Shown here in pieces: positions 1 to 9,335 of a DNA stretch of 64,000 bases (positions within the stretch are counted from its first letter, which is position 1; each line of letters begins with the position of its first letter). A program made the position numbers and the translations under genes. Source of the stretch: CBDDEH01 sp965226865 (GTDB lineage: Bacteria > Chloroflexota > Dehalococcoidia > Lucifugimonadales > JAGWBF01); assembly GCA_965226865.1 (NCBI GenBank), contig CBDDEH010000004.1, positions 1,860,001 to 1,924,000 of the forward strand. Reading direction: 5' to 3'. The notes below the pieces were generated by a model. The model did not search any database, had not been told where the DNA came from, and worked only from the letters and a program-made list of their open reading frames with translations.

Positions 1-664
1 TACCCTCAAAACCAAGGCAGTGGGCGGCTATTTTGAGTCCGGCTTTGTGAGCTGCTCCAACTGCTGCATTCAGCGCTTCTGCGCCCAGGGTAGCGAACTG
101 CTCTCCGTTAGGCCCCTCACCCGTTGCACCTATCTTGATGAGCCCGGCTCCATTGTCGATCTGCTCTCGTATCGCCTCCAATAATTCCTCAACGGTTTCA
201 ATACGCCTCGTTAGCCCAGGCGGCCAGGTTCCTGGAAACTGTAGCCACTCCCCAGCAGCTATGATCCGTGGGCCTGACTCTGCTCCAGATGCAGTATCTT
301 GGGCAAGGCGGATGTTGACTCCAAAGCGGGCTCCAACGTCTCGGGCAGAGGTAACCCCGGACATGAGAGCCCGCTTGCCATTGTCGACTGCCCTCAATGT
401 AAATACATCCGCCGAGTCGTTCAACAGTCGTTCCATGTTGTCCAGGCCACCGTCACCGGTGAAGTGCTCGTGGCAATCTATCATCCCGGGGATTAGGGTC
501 AGACCCAGCCCATTAATCTCCTCTTGATTGGTTTGCTTTCTCGGGCGAGCCGTGTCCTCGCCGGTCCAACTTATTACACCGTTTTTAACTTCGACGCTGA
601 CACGCGGTACGGGCTTGGCGCCGGTCCCGTCAATAAGTCTCACATTGCGTACTATCAGATTCAT
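1..664 (-). CDS. Amidohydrolase (imidazolonepropionase-like), C-terminus outside window
   Basis: Reading leftwards from an ATG at 664-662, the frame stays open for 221 codons to the window edge, so the gene is only cut by the window. The start MNLIVRNVRLIDGTG is the usual N-terminal beta strand of metal-dependent amidohydrolases. A His-x-His metal motif (CHEHF, H65 and H67) follows GMID, and a later SGVTSARDVG segment is typical of the imidazolonepropionase/prolidase-like branch of the amidohydrolase superfamily. An AGGAGG-type ribosome site lies just upstream (about 670-676). The likely role is hydrolysis of a C-N bond in a cyclic or linear amide; the substrate is unknown. It diverges from the aminotransferase gene on the other strand. 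Confidence 0.85.
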   Translation of the reverse strand, partial: MNLIVRNVRLIDGTGAKPVPRVSVEVKNGVISWTGEDTARPRKQTNQEEINGLGLTLIPGMIDCHEHFTGDGGLDNMERLLNDSADVFTLRAVDNGKRALMSGVTSARDVGARFGVNIRLAQDTASGAESGPRIIAAGEWLQFPGTWPPGLTRRIETVEELLEAIREQIDNGAGLIKIGATGEGPNGEQFATLGAEALNAAVGAAHKAGLKIAAHCLGFEG

Positions 665-700
665 ATCGCCCTCCTGGTATCCTATCCAGCGCCGGGCTGC

Positions 701-730
701 ATACTAGTTCCACCCGCTAAACCCTGTCAA
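701..730 (-). promoter_or_regulatory. Promoter for the partial amidohydrolase
   Basis: On the minus strand, TTGACA (730-725) is followed after 18 bases by TAGTAT (706-701), about 40 bases before the amidohydrolase start. It fits the sigma70-type consensus seen elsewhere in this window. No operator-like repeat was noticed. Confidence 0.5.
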
Positions 731-829
731 GCGCCTTTCCAGGGATGACCGGTTGTGTTGGGACCGGCACAGGACTATGCTAAAGTCCATTGCACAGAGG
801 GGCAACTCGTGTTGGTTGGAGGAGAATCT

Positions 830-2170
830 GTGGCCGAGACTATTAGAGAAGAATTTATTAGCAAGAATCCCAAGTCAGCGGAGCTTTACCCGAAATTCCA
901 AAGGGTACTTCCCTCTGGAGTTAGCCACGACATACATGCCATCGATCCTTTCCCCATCTGCATCGTGCGAGGCCAAGGACCCCGGATGTGGGACGTGGAT
1001 GGGAACGAATATATAGACTATGGCTTGGGGTCGGCGTCGTTGCTGTTGGGCCACGCCCATCCGGCATTCGTTGAAGCCCTCGTACAGGCCGCGCCCAAGG
1101 GTTCCCACTATAGCCACTCGATCGAAGGGGAGTTGGAGTGGGCGGAGCGAGTGTGCGACCTTATGCCCTGCGCGGACAAAGTCCGCTTCGTGGGATCGGG
1201 CGCCGAGGCCACGATGCTGGCGATGCGTATCGCCCGCGCCTACACCGGAAAGGACAAGATTGTCCGGTGGGAGGCTCACTATCACGGGTGGCACGACTAC
1301 GTAATGCCTGGGACTCTTCCTCCCTACGATAAACCAGTGTCAACGGGCATTCCGAAGGGCACGTTGGAATCGGTGATTGTCCTGCCGACAGACCTGGATA
1401 TACTGGAGCGTACCCTGACCACTGACAACGATATCGCCGCCGTCATCAGCGAGGGTTCCGGATCGTCTTATGGCGCTGTTCCCGTTACGCCTGAATTCAT
1501 CGAGGGTGTCAGGCGACTGACGAAGCAGTATGGTGTCGTGATGATCCTGGATGAGGTTATTACGGGATTCCGATGGAGCCCTGGGGGTTTCCAAAAGAAA
1601 TACGGAATTATACCCGACCTGTGCACAATGGCCAAAATCCTGACCGGAGGGTTGCCCGGAGGAGCCGTGGCAGGTAGTAACGAATTCATGCAGGTAATGG
1701 AGATCACTGGCGATTCCCAACACGACCGCTTTGATCGGGTTTCCCATGGGGGGACTTTCAATGGCAACCCCATCTGCTCTGCAACGGGGAATGCCACCCT
1801 GAAAATCGTCGCCACGGGAGAGATGAATCAGCAAGCCGATCGAATGGCCGAGCGCATGCGGAACGGAATGAGAGAGGTGATAGATCGGCGGGAAGTGGCA
1901 GCCTGTGTTTATGGAGACTCTTCCACCTTTCACGTGTATTTTGGCTCCAGGTCTATTGACGACCTAGACGCTACCGCCTTGAGGAGCATCCCTGCGGAAG
2001 TTCAGGCCGCATTCCGACAGGGACTTAATGTGCGGGGGATGGAGATCATGTCCCGCTGTAGCGGAGTACTCTCAGGCGTCCATACTGAAGCGGAAATTGA
2101 CCGGAGTCTGGAGGCCTTTGACGGGACTATCAAGGCCATGTCGGACGAAGGTCTGGTTAGGTACGGCTGA
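830..2170 (+). CDS. Class III aminotransferase, glutamate-1-semialdehyde aminomutase-like
   Basis: A 446-residue PLP enzyme of the aspartate aminotransferase fold, class III. The cofactor lysine is K269 in AKILTGGLPGG; upstream are the GSGAEAT phosphate-binding loop and the ILDEVITGFR segment containing the PLP-ring aspartate. Length and motifs match glutamate-1-semialdehyde 2,1-aminomutase relatives, but in this catabolic setting it may be an omega-aminotransferase or mutase on another substrate. I chose GTG 830 because GGAGGAG sits 5 bases upstream (818-824) and because the decayed paralogue at 34852 begins at the matching residue; an ATG at 755 would add 25 unsupported residues. The serine hydrolase follows 44 bases later. 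Confidence 0.85.
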   Translation: MAETIREEFISKNPKSAELYPKFQRVLPSGVSHDIHAIDPFPICIVRGQGPRMWDVDGNEYIDYGLGSASLLLGHAHPAFVEALVQAAPKGSHYSHSIEGELEWAERVCDLMPCADKVRFVGSGAEATMLAMRIARAYTGKDKIVRWEAHYHGWHDYVMPGTLPPYDKPVSTGIPKGTLESVIVLPTDLDILERTLTTDNDIAAVISEGSGSSYGAVPVTPEFIEGVRRLTKQYGVVMILDEVITGFRWSPGGFQKKYGIIPDLCTMAKILTGGLPGGAVAGSNEFMQVMEITGDSQHDRFDRVSHGGTFNGNPICSATGNATLKIVATGEMNQQADRMAERMRNGMREVIDRREVAACVYGDSSTFHVYFGSRSIDDLDATALRSIPAEVQAAFRQGLNVRGMEIMSRCSGVLSGVHTEAEIDRSLEAFDGTIKAMSDEGLVRYG

Positions 2171-2214
2171 ACCGAAAACGGCCAGAAAAGAGCTAGACCA
2201 GTGGAGGAGACGTC

Positions 2215-3315
2215 ATGGTAGTAGAGGCGGAGAGTGTCCAGATGGATTCCCAGGTCCTCGGCAAGGTTGAGGCACTCTTCCGCGGGTATATCAACAACGG
2301 TTCCCATCCCGGCGCAGCCCTGGTCGTGTACCGCCACGGCAAGCCCGTGCTGGACCTCTACGGGGGTATGGCCGACACAGATTCAGGGAGGGCCGTCGCC
2401 CAGGACACCATGTTCGTCCTCTATTCATCCAGCAAGCCATGGGCTGGAGTATGCGTAGCAATCCTCTGGGAGCGGGGTAAGCTGGCCTGGGATGACCCGG
2501 TGGCCAAGCACTGGCCCGAGTTTGCTCAGAACGACAAGGCTGGGGTCACGGTGCGTCACTTACTAACACACATGGGAGGCTTTCCTGACACCCCGCCAGA
2601 TCTCACGTGGGACAAGTGGAGAGACTGGGACGCAGTGGTTAGGGCTATGGAGCAGCTCACCCCAGCCCATGAGCCGGGGTCCGTGTTGGCCTATCATGGA
2701 TTCAACTACGGCTGGGTTGTCTCCGAGCTGGTGCGGAGGGTCGATGGGCGGCCCTTCAGCCAGTTCCTGCAAGAGGAGCTGACTGGGCCCTTGGGGATGA
2801 AGGACAGTTACGTGGGCCTTCCAGCATCGTTGGAGGACCGGGTATCCAGAGTACATTATACAGAGGACTCGGATGTGCCCTTCTTGATTGATACCTTCGA
2901 CAAGCCTGAGGTGCATCAGGCCGTGAACCCGGGGACATGTGGCATCTCCACGGCCCGCGACCTGGCCCGGTTTTATGCCATGATGGAACGTGGTGGCACC
3001 CTGGACGGTGTGAAGATACTCAAACCCGAGACGATCAAAGAAGTGACTTCACTCCAGATCGAAGGGATGGATCTTACCACCCAGCGATATGTGTACATGG
3101 GCCTTGGTATCGCCTTGGCCGACCCACGTATGGGTTCATCAGGAATAGACGACAAAAATACCTTCGGTCATGTGGGAGCGGGCACGTCCGTGGGCTGGGG
3201 GGATTTCGATTCGGGGCTGGCCGTGGCCTTCATCTCCAACGGCTATCGAGCCGCCGGGACTAATAACCCTAGACTGGCAGGCTTCTCCCAGGCCGTGCGT
3301 GACGCATGTAAGTGA
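2215..3315 (+). CDS. Serine hydrolase, class C beta-lactamase/esterase family
   Basis: A 366-residue cytoplasmic-looking protein without a signal peptide. It has the S-x-x-K catalytic motif (S71-S-S-K74), a Tyr-containing block YHGFNYGWV near residues 161-169 at the place of the second catalytic motif, and a GHVGAGTS segment late in the protein that stands where beta-lactamases have K-T-G. This pattern is typical of EstB-like esterases and D-amino-acid peptidases rather than true beta-lactamases. GGAGGAG precedes the ATG. It lies 44 bases after the aminotransferase and is probably co-transcribed with it. The substrate cannot be told from sequence. Confidence 0.85.
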   Translation: MVVEAESVQMDSQVLGKVEALFRGYINNGSHPGAALVVYRHGKPVLDLYGGMADTDSGRAVAQDTMFVLYSSSKPWAGVCVAILWERGKLAWDDPVAKHWPEFAQNDKAGVTVRHLLTHMGGFPDTPPDLTWDKWRDWDAVVRAMEQLTPAHEPGSVLAYHGFNYGWVVSELVRRVDGRPFSQFLQEELTGPLGMKDSYVGLPASLEDRVSRVHYTEDSDVPFLIDTFDKPEVHQAVNPGTCGISTARDLARFYAMMERGGTLDGVKILKPETIKEVTSLQIEGMDLTTQRYVYMGLGIALADPRMGSSGIDDKNTFGHVGAGTSVGWGDFDSGLAVAFISNGYRAAGTNNPRLAGFSQAVRDACK

Positions 3316-3346
3316 ACAACCCCTAATCGCAAGTGGCGAAACGCCG

Positions 3347-3397
3347 TTGTCAACACAAGAGTGAATGTTGACACACCTACTTTAGTAAACTTAGCAT
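3347..3397 (+). promoter_or_regulatory. Promoter with overlapping inverted repeat
   Basis: TTGACA (3368-3373) and TAGCAT (3392-3397, spacing 18) form a promoter for the amidohydrolase at 3426. The -35 box is part of an inverted repeat: TGTCAAC at 3348-3354 and GTTGACA at 3367-3373, separated by 12 bases. A related but longer repeat lies between the SDR genes at 19415-19448. Confidence 0.5.
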
Positions 3398-3425
3398 AGT
3401 GACTTGAGGGCGGAGAAGCTCAAGC

Positions 3426-4541
3426 ATGGGTAGCTACAAGATAATATCGGCGGATAACCATGTATTCGAGCCATCGGACTTGTGGACCATCAGGCTCGAT
3501 TCCCGATTTAGGGACCGGGCGCCTCGCATCATACATGATGAAGAAGGTGACTGGTGGTATTGCGAAGGGCGCAAGGTCGTTGGGGTAGCTCCAGGCTCGC
3601 AGGCGGGCACGAGATTCGAAGATCCCGGGAGCCTAACCCAGACAGATACGTTGGAGAACGTGCGACCTGGTGGCTATATTCCCGATGAGCACGTCAAGGA
3701 CATGGACATAGACGGTATCGATGTCAGCGTGGTATATCCTACGGTTGGTCTTCTACTGTATTCAATACCAGATGGCGACCTTCTCACTGCTGTGTTCCAG
3801 GCTTACAACGACTGGCTCTCTGAGTTCTGCGGGGCGCATCCTGGACGTATTAAGGGGAACGCGGTGCTCAACACCGACGACATTCCGTCAGCGATAAAGG
3901 AGCTAGAGCGCTGCGTAAGCATGGGTCTCGCCGGGGCCGTTATCAGCGTGTATCCTCCTCAAGAGCGGGGTTACTTTTCCAGCGAGTACGAGCCCCTTTG
4001 GGCCGCGGCCCAGGACATGGGAATACCCCTCAGCCTCCATGTTGGCACGGCTCGCGCGAGCGCCGACCAGGAGTTTGCCAACCTCGATACTCTGACTCCG
4101 GCCTTCATTATCAATGCGGAGCACTGGGTACGGATGTCTCTCGCCCACATTATCTTCAGCGGCGTATTCGAACGGTACCCGAAACTGCAAATAGGATCAA
4201 TCGAGCATGATGCGGCCTGGGTCCCCCATTTTTTGAAGCGTATGGACTACAGTGCCACCCAGAGAGTTCATAGGGAAGGTTGGCACGACTTTAGTGAAAT
4301 GCTTCCGAGCGATTACTTTCGAAAGAACGTATTCGTTGGCTTCCAGGCCGACGATCTAGCTATCAGAGATAGGGATCTGATCGGCGTTGACAATCTCCAG
4401 TGGGGCTCGGATTATCCCCATCAGGAATCCACGTTCCCGAAGAGTATGGAGATTCTAGATGAGATCCTCGTGGACTGTACCGAGGAGGACAAGGCCAAGA
4501 TCTCCGGTGGCAATGCTGCCAGGATATATCATCTTGACTAG
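3426..4541 (+). CDS. Amidohydrolase-2 family TIM-barrel hydrolase/decarboxylase
   Basis: A 371-residue protein of the amidohydrolase-related family (ACMSD/gamma-resorcylate decarboxylase type). The N-terminal SADNHVFEPSDLW motif holds the first metal/substrate residues, and NLQWGSDYPH near the C-terminus holds the conserved catalytic Asp. The family acts on aromatic or amide substrates by a metal-dependent hydrolysis or decarboxylation. The start at ATG 3426 matches the paralogue at 5516 residue for residue; a modest GGAGA lies 9 bases upstream. The two paralogues flank an isochorismatase-like gene, which suggests local duplication and a shared pathway. Confidence 0.85.
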   Translation: MGSYKIISADNHVFEPSDLWTIRLDSRFRDRAPRIIHDEEGDWWYCEGRKVVGVAPGSQAGTRFEDPGSLTQTDTLENVRPGGYIPDEHVKDMDIDGIDVSVVYPTVGLLLYSIPDGDLLTAVFQAYNDWLSEFCGAHPGRIKGNAVLNTDDIPSAIKELERCVSMGLAGAVISVYPPQERGYFSSEYEPLWAAAQDMGIPLSLHVGTARASADQEFANLDTLTPAFIINAEHWVRMSLAHIIFSGVFERYPKLQIGSIEHDAAWVPHFLKRMDYSATQRVHREGWHDFSEMLPSDYFRKNVFVGFQADDLAIRDRDLIGVDNLQWGSDYPHQESTFPKSMEILDEILVDCTEEDKAKISGGNAARIYHLD

Positions 4542-4627
4542 GTCCAAAGCATTGCGACCTAGGCTCCTCGGCCAGGCATCTGCTTAACTCAGCTTAGCGG
4601 TACTCTACTAGGGCACGTGTTAAATCC

Positions 4628-4657
4628 TTGACGCCCTCCCTGGCGCAGCCCTATATT
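4628..4657 (+). promoter_or_regulatory. Promoter before the isochorismatase-like gene
   Basis: TTGACG (4628-4633), an 18-base spacer and TATATT (4652-4657) lie about 70 bases before the ATG at 4726. The 184-base gap behind the preceding gene contains no other recognisable feature. Confidence 0.45.
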
Positions 4658-4725
4658 GGTGCCAACCTTTGGCGTGGCTCTACAGAATTACTGAATAACC
4701 TGGAAGGTTCAGAGAGGAGGAGGCC

Positions 4726-5433
4726 ATGGTCAAGGCGCCAGCTATGAGAATCTCTAACGAGGAGTTGCTGGAGAAGCTGCGGATACTCGCCGGGCCTTTC
4801 CAGGAGCTCAAGCTGACCAAAGAAACCACCGCCCTTGTCTGCATTGATATCCAATATGCATGTGCTCATCCCGACTATGGACTGGGAACCAGGGCCCAAA
4901 AGCTGGGTCTTGGCGATTTCCTAGATTACTATTGGAACCAGTTGCAGAGCACGGTCATACCCAACGTCCAGCGGCTGCAGTCCACGGCCCGCAGGATTGG
5001 GATTGAGATCATCCATCTCCGTATTGCCTCCGACACCTTGGATGGGAGGGAGAGCAGCAGGCGCTACAAATCTATGGGCATGCGCGCACCGAGCAACACA
5101 AAGGAGGCAGAGATTTTGCCCGAGGTAGGGCCCCAGGGGGACGAGCTGGTCATCAGCAAATCCACCTCTAGTCCCTTCAACTCCACTAACATAGACCGGC
5201 TGTTGCGTAACTTGGGAATCCAAACTCTCATCTTCGTGGGCGTAGTGACCAACGGCTGTATTGAGTCCTCAGCACGGAGCGCCGCGGAACTGGACTACGG
5301 GACCATTGTTGTAGAGGACGCCACTGCGGCCCAAGCACCCCAACTTCATGAGGCTTCCGTCATGAGCATGAACTACAAGGATGCTGACATCAAGTCAACA
5401 GAGGAAGTAATTGGGTTGCTGGAAGCCCTCTGA
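4726..5433 (+). CDS. Isochorismatase-family cysteine hydrolase
   Basis: A 235-residue alpha/beta hydrolase of the isochorismatase/nicotinamidase superfamily. The Asp-Lys-Cys triad can be placed: D41 in VCIDIQ, K145 in VISKSTSSPF and C178 in VTNGCIES. The conserved cis-peptide segment VVTN precedes the cysteine. Such enzymes hydrolyse amides (nicotinamide, carbamoyl, biuret) or vinyl ethers. GAGGAGGAGG lies directly before the ATG. With amidohydrolases on both sides, an amide-cleaving catabolic role is more likely than siderophore synthesis. Confidence 0.85.
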   Translation: MVKAPAMRISNEELLEKLRILAGPFQELKLTKETTALVCIDIQYACAHPDYGLGTRAQKLGLGDFLDYYWNQLQSTVIPNVQRLQSTARRIGIEIIHLRIASDTLDGRESSRRYKSMGMRAPSNTKEAEILPEVGPQGDELVISKSTSSPFNSTNIDRLLRNLGIQTLIFVGVVTNGCIESSARSAAELDYGTIVVEDATAAQAPQLHEASVMSMNYKDADIKSTEEVIGLLEAL

Positions 5434-5515
5434 AGAGAAGACTAAAATCGTCGGTGAGAACGGGACGAGGGTCTTCCGTTTTCGACTAGCCTAACCTGAT
5501 CCAGGAGGGGTGACA

Positions 5516-6643
5516 ATGAGCGGCTACAGACTAATCTCAGCAGACGACCATATCTCTGAGCCCCCGGACTTGTGGACCGGCAGGGTTGAGGCCAAGTTCA
5601 AGGATCGTGCGCCACGGATCATAAGGTCGGAAGATGGCACCGATTGGTGGCACACCGACGGCATCAAGGGGATCCCCGTCGTTGCTGCAGCTCAGCCTGG
5701 CCTAAGGTTCGAGGAAGTTGAAAAGCTGTCTCTATCTGGGCAAATTGAAACCCTCCTACTGGGGGCCTATGATGCCGACGGTCGCATAAAGGATATGGAC
5801 CTGGATGGGGTGGAGGCAGGCGTCATCTATCCCAACCAAGGGGTAATTCTTTACACCGTGCCTGACCATGAGCTCGTCCAGTCCCTTTTGAGCGTATACA
5901 ACGACTGGCTTGCCGACTATTGTAAATCGTATCCCAAGCGCCTGAAGGGGATTGCGATGCTCCTCCTGGACGACGTCCAATGGGCGGTAAAGGAACTGGA
6001 GCGCTGCCACAACCTTGGGCTCGTCGGCGCCATGATCCCCGTCTACCCCCACCCAGCAAGGGGCTATCACTTGCCTGAGTACGAGCCCTTCTGGGCGGCG
6101 GCCCAGGACTTGGGTGTGCCCCTCTCCCTACACATCGGCACCATGCGGCCTGGCCCTGGATCAATGTCTGAACTGCTGGACTTCACTGAAATGACTCCTG
6201 AATACTACTGCAATGCGGACCACTGGGTTAGAATGTCCCTAACCCAGATGATCTTCGGTGGTGTGTTCGAGCGGTATCCCGAACTATGTGTGGGGTCAGT
6301 CGAGCATGAGCTATCCTGGATACCCCATTTGCTTGAGCGGATGGACTACACCTACACCCAGAGAATCCAGCTACCCCACTGGCACCGGTTCAAGGAGGAC
6401 ACGCTTCCCAGCGACTACTTCCATGGCAACGTATTCGTCGGGTTTCAAGAGGACGCTCTGGGCATAATGCTCAAGGATTTCATCGGTGTGGATAATCTCC
6501 AATGGGGCTCTGACTATCCCCATCCCGAGTCAACCTTCCCACGAAGTAGGCAGATTCTTGATGAGATCCTGGCGGGTTCCACCGAAGAGGAGAAGGCGAA
6601 GATGGCCGGTGGCAATGCGGCTAGAATCTACGACATTGACTAG
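5516..6643 (+). CDS. Amidohydrolase-2 family TIM-barrel hydrolase/decarboxylase
   Basis: A 375-residue paralogue of the protein encoded at 3426. Both share SADxHxxEPxDLW at the N-terminus, the WVRMSLxxxIFxGVFERYP block, and NLQWGSDYPHxEST with the catalytic Asp near the end. I chose ATG 5516, 5 bases after AGGAGGGG (5503-5510); the in-frame GTG at 5510 would overlap that site. It follows the isochorismatase-like gene by about 80 bases. Probably metal-dependent hydrolysis or decarboxylation of a related substrate. Confidence 0.85.
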   Translation: MSGYRLISADDHISEPPDLWTGRVEAKFKDRAPRIIRSEDGTDWWHTDGIKGIPVVAAAQPGLRFEEVEKLSLSGQIETLLLGAYDADGRIKDMDLDGVEAGVIYPNQGVILYTVPDHELVQSLLSVYNDWLADYCKSYPKRLKGIAMLLLDDVQWAVKELERCHNLGLVGAMIPVYPHPARGYHLPEYEPFWAAAQDLGVPLSLHIGTMRPGPGSMSELLDFTEMTPEYYCNADHWVRMSLTQMIFGGVFERYPELCVGSVEHELSWIPHLLERMDYTYTQRIQLPHWHRFKEDTLPSDYFHGNVFVGFQEDALGIMLKDFIGVDNLQWGSDYPHPESTFPRSRQILDEILAGSTEEEKAKMAGGNAARIYDID

Positions 6644-6717
6644 CCGAAAAACTGACTAATAAACGGGAGGACCGCGAGTGGGTGGATACCGGCCAATGTC
6701 CATGCGGGAGTTGAACC

Positions 6718-7449
6718 ATGTACGGTAAGTACCCCCGTAGCGCAGTCGTTGCTTTCATTAATCCAACTCCAGGGGAAGAGGATGAGTTCAACGATTGGTT
6801 CAACCACACTCACGTTCCGGACATCCTGGGTCTGGGCGTGTTTGACCGTATCTACCGGTACGAAGCGATTGATGAGCCGAAGGCCAGGTACCTGGCAGTC
6901 TGGGAGTCAGACTACGTTGACTTGAAGGAGGCCATGGAGGAGGTGCGCCGGGCCACCGAAGAGCTGCGGGCGCGAGGCCGCCTTCTACCTGGCGGAGAGA
7001 CGGTCTGGACCCAGCCCTTCGTCGCTGTGGGGCCCGCGAAGCCTCAGAAACTCAACCCGGTGACTTTCATCAGCATTAGCCAGACCAGTTGTCAAAACCC
7101 GAGCAGAGAAGAAGAGTTCAACCAGTGGTACAACGACATGCACCTGCCCGAGTTCCTGGCGACCGGCTACTTCCACACTGCGTACCGGTACCGGCGGTAC
7201 GACCCTCCTCAGGAGGGAGAGGGAATGTTCCTGGCGCTCTACGAGAGCGATGTGGACCTTTCGAAGTGCGCGGCCATATTTCAGGAGATCCGTGAAAAGT
7301 ACATGCCCATCTGGTACGAAGTAGTGAGCGAGCACGTGCGTAAGGTGCGGCAGCAGGGAGGACAACCCAGACCACACGACCTGGTGTTTGAATCCGTACC
7401 AGGTTGGACAGGGATATGGCGTCCGATATGGCCCCAGGTAGAAGACTGA
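6718..7449 (+). CDS. Tandem EthD-like (dimeric alpha-beta barrel) protein
   Basis: A 243-residue protein made of two similar ferredoxin-like halves. Each half contains an E-x-E-F-N-x-W-x-N-x-x-H-x-P-x-x-L signature: first near residues 20-37 (DEFNDWFNHTHVPDIL), second near residues 137-154 (EEFNQWYNDMHLPEFL). This is the EthD/stress-responsive dimeric barrel pattern; the gene encodes both subunit equivalents in one chain. Members assist ring-cleaving or ether-degrading systems and often bind small ligands. It follows the amidohydrolase at 5516 by 75 bases. The assignment to family is moderately sure; the function is unknown. Confidence 0.65.
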   Translation: MYGKYPRSAVVAFINPTPGEEDEFNDWFNHTHVPDILGLGVFDRIYRYEAIDEPKARYLAVWESDYVDLKEAMEEVRRATEELRARGRLLPGGETVWTQPFVAVGPAKPQKLNPVTFISISQTSCQNPSREEEFNQWYNDMHLPEFLATGYFHTAYRYRRYDPPQEGEGMFLALYESDVDLSKCAAIFQEIREKYMPIWYEVVSEHVRKVRQQGGQPRPHDLVFESVPGWTGIWRPIWPQVED

Positions 7450-7501
7450 GCTCTGGGGGAGAGCACCGCTGCAAGCTGGGCTAATCTGCTATTGTCCCGG
7501 C

Positions 7502-9229
7502 TCAGCCCCTACCGTGGCGCAACAGCCTGCCGGACGTTGCTCCCGTAGGTTTACCGTCTTCCAGGGTTATTTCTCCGTTTACGATGGTCCAGCGGTAACC
7601 TTCCGCCTTCTGGATGCGCCGCCATTCATCCCCGGGCAGATCGTGGGCGATCTCCGTGGGACCCAGGGTCAGGCTGTCCAAGTCATAAACCAGAACGTCC
7701 GCCGGCGCACCCTCGTGTAGTAACCCGCGGTTTCGGAACCCGGCACAGAAGGCTGGCATATAGCTCAGCTTGTAGTGGGCCTCCTCCAGTGTCAATTGCT
7801 CTTCATCCCTTACCTGCCAGATCAAGGTATCGGTTGGATAGTTGGCGCCGGTATAGAATTTGACGTGAGCACCACCGTCAGATACTCCAGGCACGGTGAA
7901 TGGTGACTTTAGTATCTCCGCAGTATGTACAGGATCGGTGCGCCCCAATGGGGCCATGAACTCGGTCTGCAGATTGTCAGCTAACGTTAAGTCAAGAACC
8001 GTATCTACGATGTGCTTGCCTTCTTTGGCCGCGATGTCTCCGCACTTCTCTCCTATATAATGCTCGAACTTCTGGTTACCTACCTCTCCAATTACGAGGC
8101 CCTCCAGTGAGCCTACAAAGAGTCCGCTCCCGGGCTTGAGCCCGGAGTCCCACTCAGCCCGCATCTCCGCTCGCAGCTCCGGGTCCTCCATCTTCTTCTT
8201 CCGCTCTTCAACGGATCCTAACGTCGCCTTCCGCCAGGCCGGGCTGTCGTCGAATAGGTTCCACTCCTCAAAAGTCAACTCGAAGGGATTTCGGCTGATG
8301 AATCCCTGGCCATACATCCGGAGCCCTTTCTGGGCGCACTCCTCCAGCCAGCTAAGCCTGCCCCTGTGGATACTAGGATCGTGGTCATAGACCTGAATCA
8401 TCTGGAAGAGGACGGGCCGGTTGGCCGCCTCGGCCACCTGCTCATAGAACCTCAGTTTCCCCAACTCCCCTGCTTCATCGTGGGCGACGTCCTTACCGTA
8501 AGATAGCTCTATGAACCCTTCATCTCGATCTCTAAGGACCCTCGCAAAACTCAGAAGCTCTTCGTCCGTCATAAGGTCGGTGATCATAGGTGTCCCGTCA
8601 AAGTCTCGCTGGATGGAGTCCCGTCCAAGAACCTGGGCGGACCAACCGCAGGCACCAGCGTCCATAGCCACATCCAGTAAACGGTGCATCTCCTTCAGTT
8701 CTTTTTCCGTAGGTCGCCTCTTTTTGGCCTCATCCCAACCCATTACCCACGAAAACAAAGGTGTAAGTGCCTGGTAGGGAAGCACGTTTACCCCCTTTGG
8801 AATCCGGTCAAGGGTATCCAGAAACTCCGGGAAAGTGAGCCAGTCCCACAGCATGCCATGCTGCATCGCTGCGTAGGGTATGGCCTCGTTACGCGTCAGG
8901 GTCAGCATCGACCGGTCACGATCCTCCTCGCGACAGGGAGCGAAGCCGAAACCGCAGTTGCCAATTACCACAGATGTCACACCGTGCCAGCCTGATAGTG
9001 TGCAGTAGGGGTCCCATTGGATCTGGGCGTCGTAGTGAGTGTGGAGATCAACAAATCCGGGAACTACGTAGAGGCCCGAGGCGTCAAGCACCTTGTCGGC
9101 TGTGCTGGAGCGCACGCCCCCTATTCTCGCGATTCTTCCGTCCTTGATCGCCAGATCGCCTTTGTAGCGAGGGGTACGCGTCCCATCAACGATTGTGCCA
9201 CCCTTTATCAGGATATCGTAGTCAGCCAT
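7502..9229 (-). CDS. D-aminoacylase/N-acyl-D-amino-acid deacylase-like amidohydrolase
   Basis: A 575-residue metal-dependent amidohydrolase. It begins with a beta-sandwich segment (DILIKGGTIVDGTRTPRYKGDLAI) and has PGFVDLHTHYDAQ with the metal-binding H63 and H65, followed by the conserved GVTSVVIGNCGFGFAPC stretch where the D-aminoacylase family has its bridging Cys. The SDGGAHVKFY block supplies the catalytic Asp. A near full-length paralogue lies at 28704-30425. Likely role: removing acyl groups from N-acyl-D-amino acids or a related amide. A good promoter lies upstream at 9263-9291. It converges on the gene at 6718. Confidence 0.85.
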   Translation of the reverse strand: MADYDILIKGGTIVDGTRTPRYKGDLAIKDGRIARIGGVRSSTADKVLDASGLYVVPGFVDLHTHYDAQIQWDPYCTLSGWHGVTSVVIGNCGFGFAPCREEDRDRSMLTLTRNEAIPYAAMQHGMLWDWLTFPEFLDTLDRIPKGVNVLPYQALTPLFSWVMGWDEAKKRRPTEKELKEMHRLLDVAMDAGACGWSAQVLGRDSIQRDFDGTPMITDLMTDEELLSFARVLRDRDEGFIELSYGKDVAHDEAGELGKLRFYEQVAEAANRPVLFQMIQVYDHDPSIHRGRLSWLEECAQKGLRMYGQGFISRNPFELTFEEWNLFDDSPAWRKATLGSVEERKKKMEDPELRAEMRAEWDSGLKPGSGLFVGSLEGLVIGEVGNQKFEHYIGEKCGDIAAKEGKHIVDTVLDLTLADNLQTEFMAPLGRTDPVHTAEILKSPFTVPGVSDGGAHVKFYTGANYPTDTLIWQVRDEEQLTLEEAHYKLSYMPAFCAGFRNRGLLHEGAPADVLVYDLDSLTLGPTEIAHDLPGDEWRRIQKAEGYRWTIVNGEITLEDGKPTGATSGRLLRHGRG

Positions 9230-9262
9230 AGCGAGTTCCTCTTCTCAATAGGGATTGAACGC

Positions 9263-9291
9263 AGTCTATTCTTCCAAGCTCAGGGTGTCAA
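9263..9291 (-). promoter_or_regulatory. Promoter of the D-aminoacylase-like gene
   Basis: Minus-strand TTGACA (9291-9286), 17-base spacer, TAGACT (9268-9263). The start codon lies about 35 bases downstream at 9229. Confidence 0.5.
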
Positions 9292-9335
9292 TTGCTCCTA
9301 CTTCCCTCCCTTCTCACTCGATTGGCTACACATTC

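Noticed and set aside
755..829. Upstream ATG start for the class III aminotransferase
   Set aside because: The paralogue at 34852 starts at the residue matching GTG 830, which also has GGAGGAG in front; the extra 25 residues have no support.
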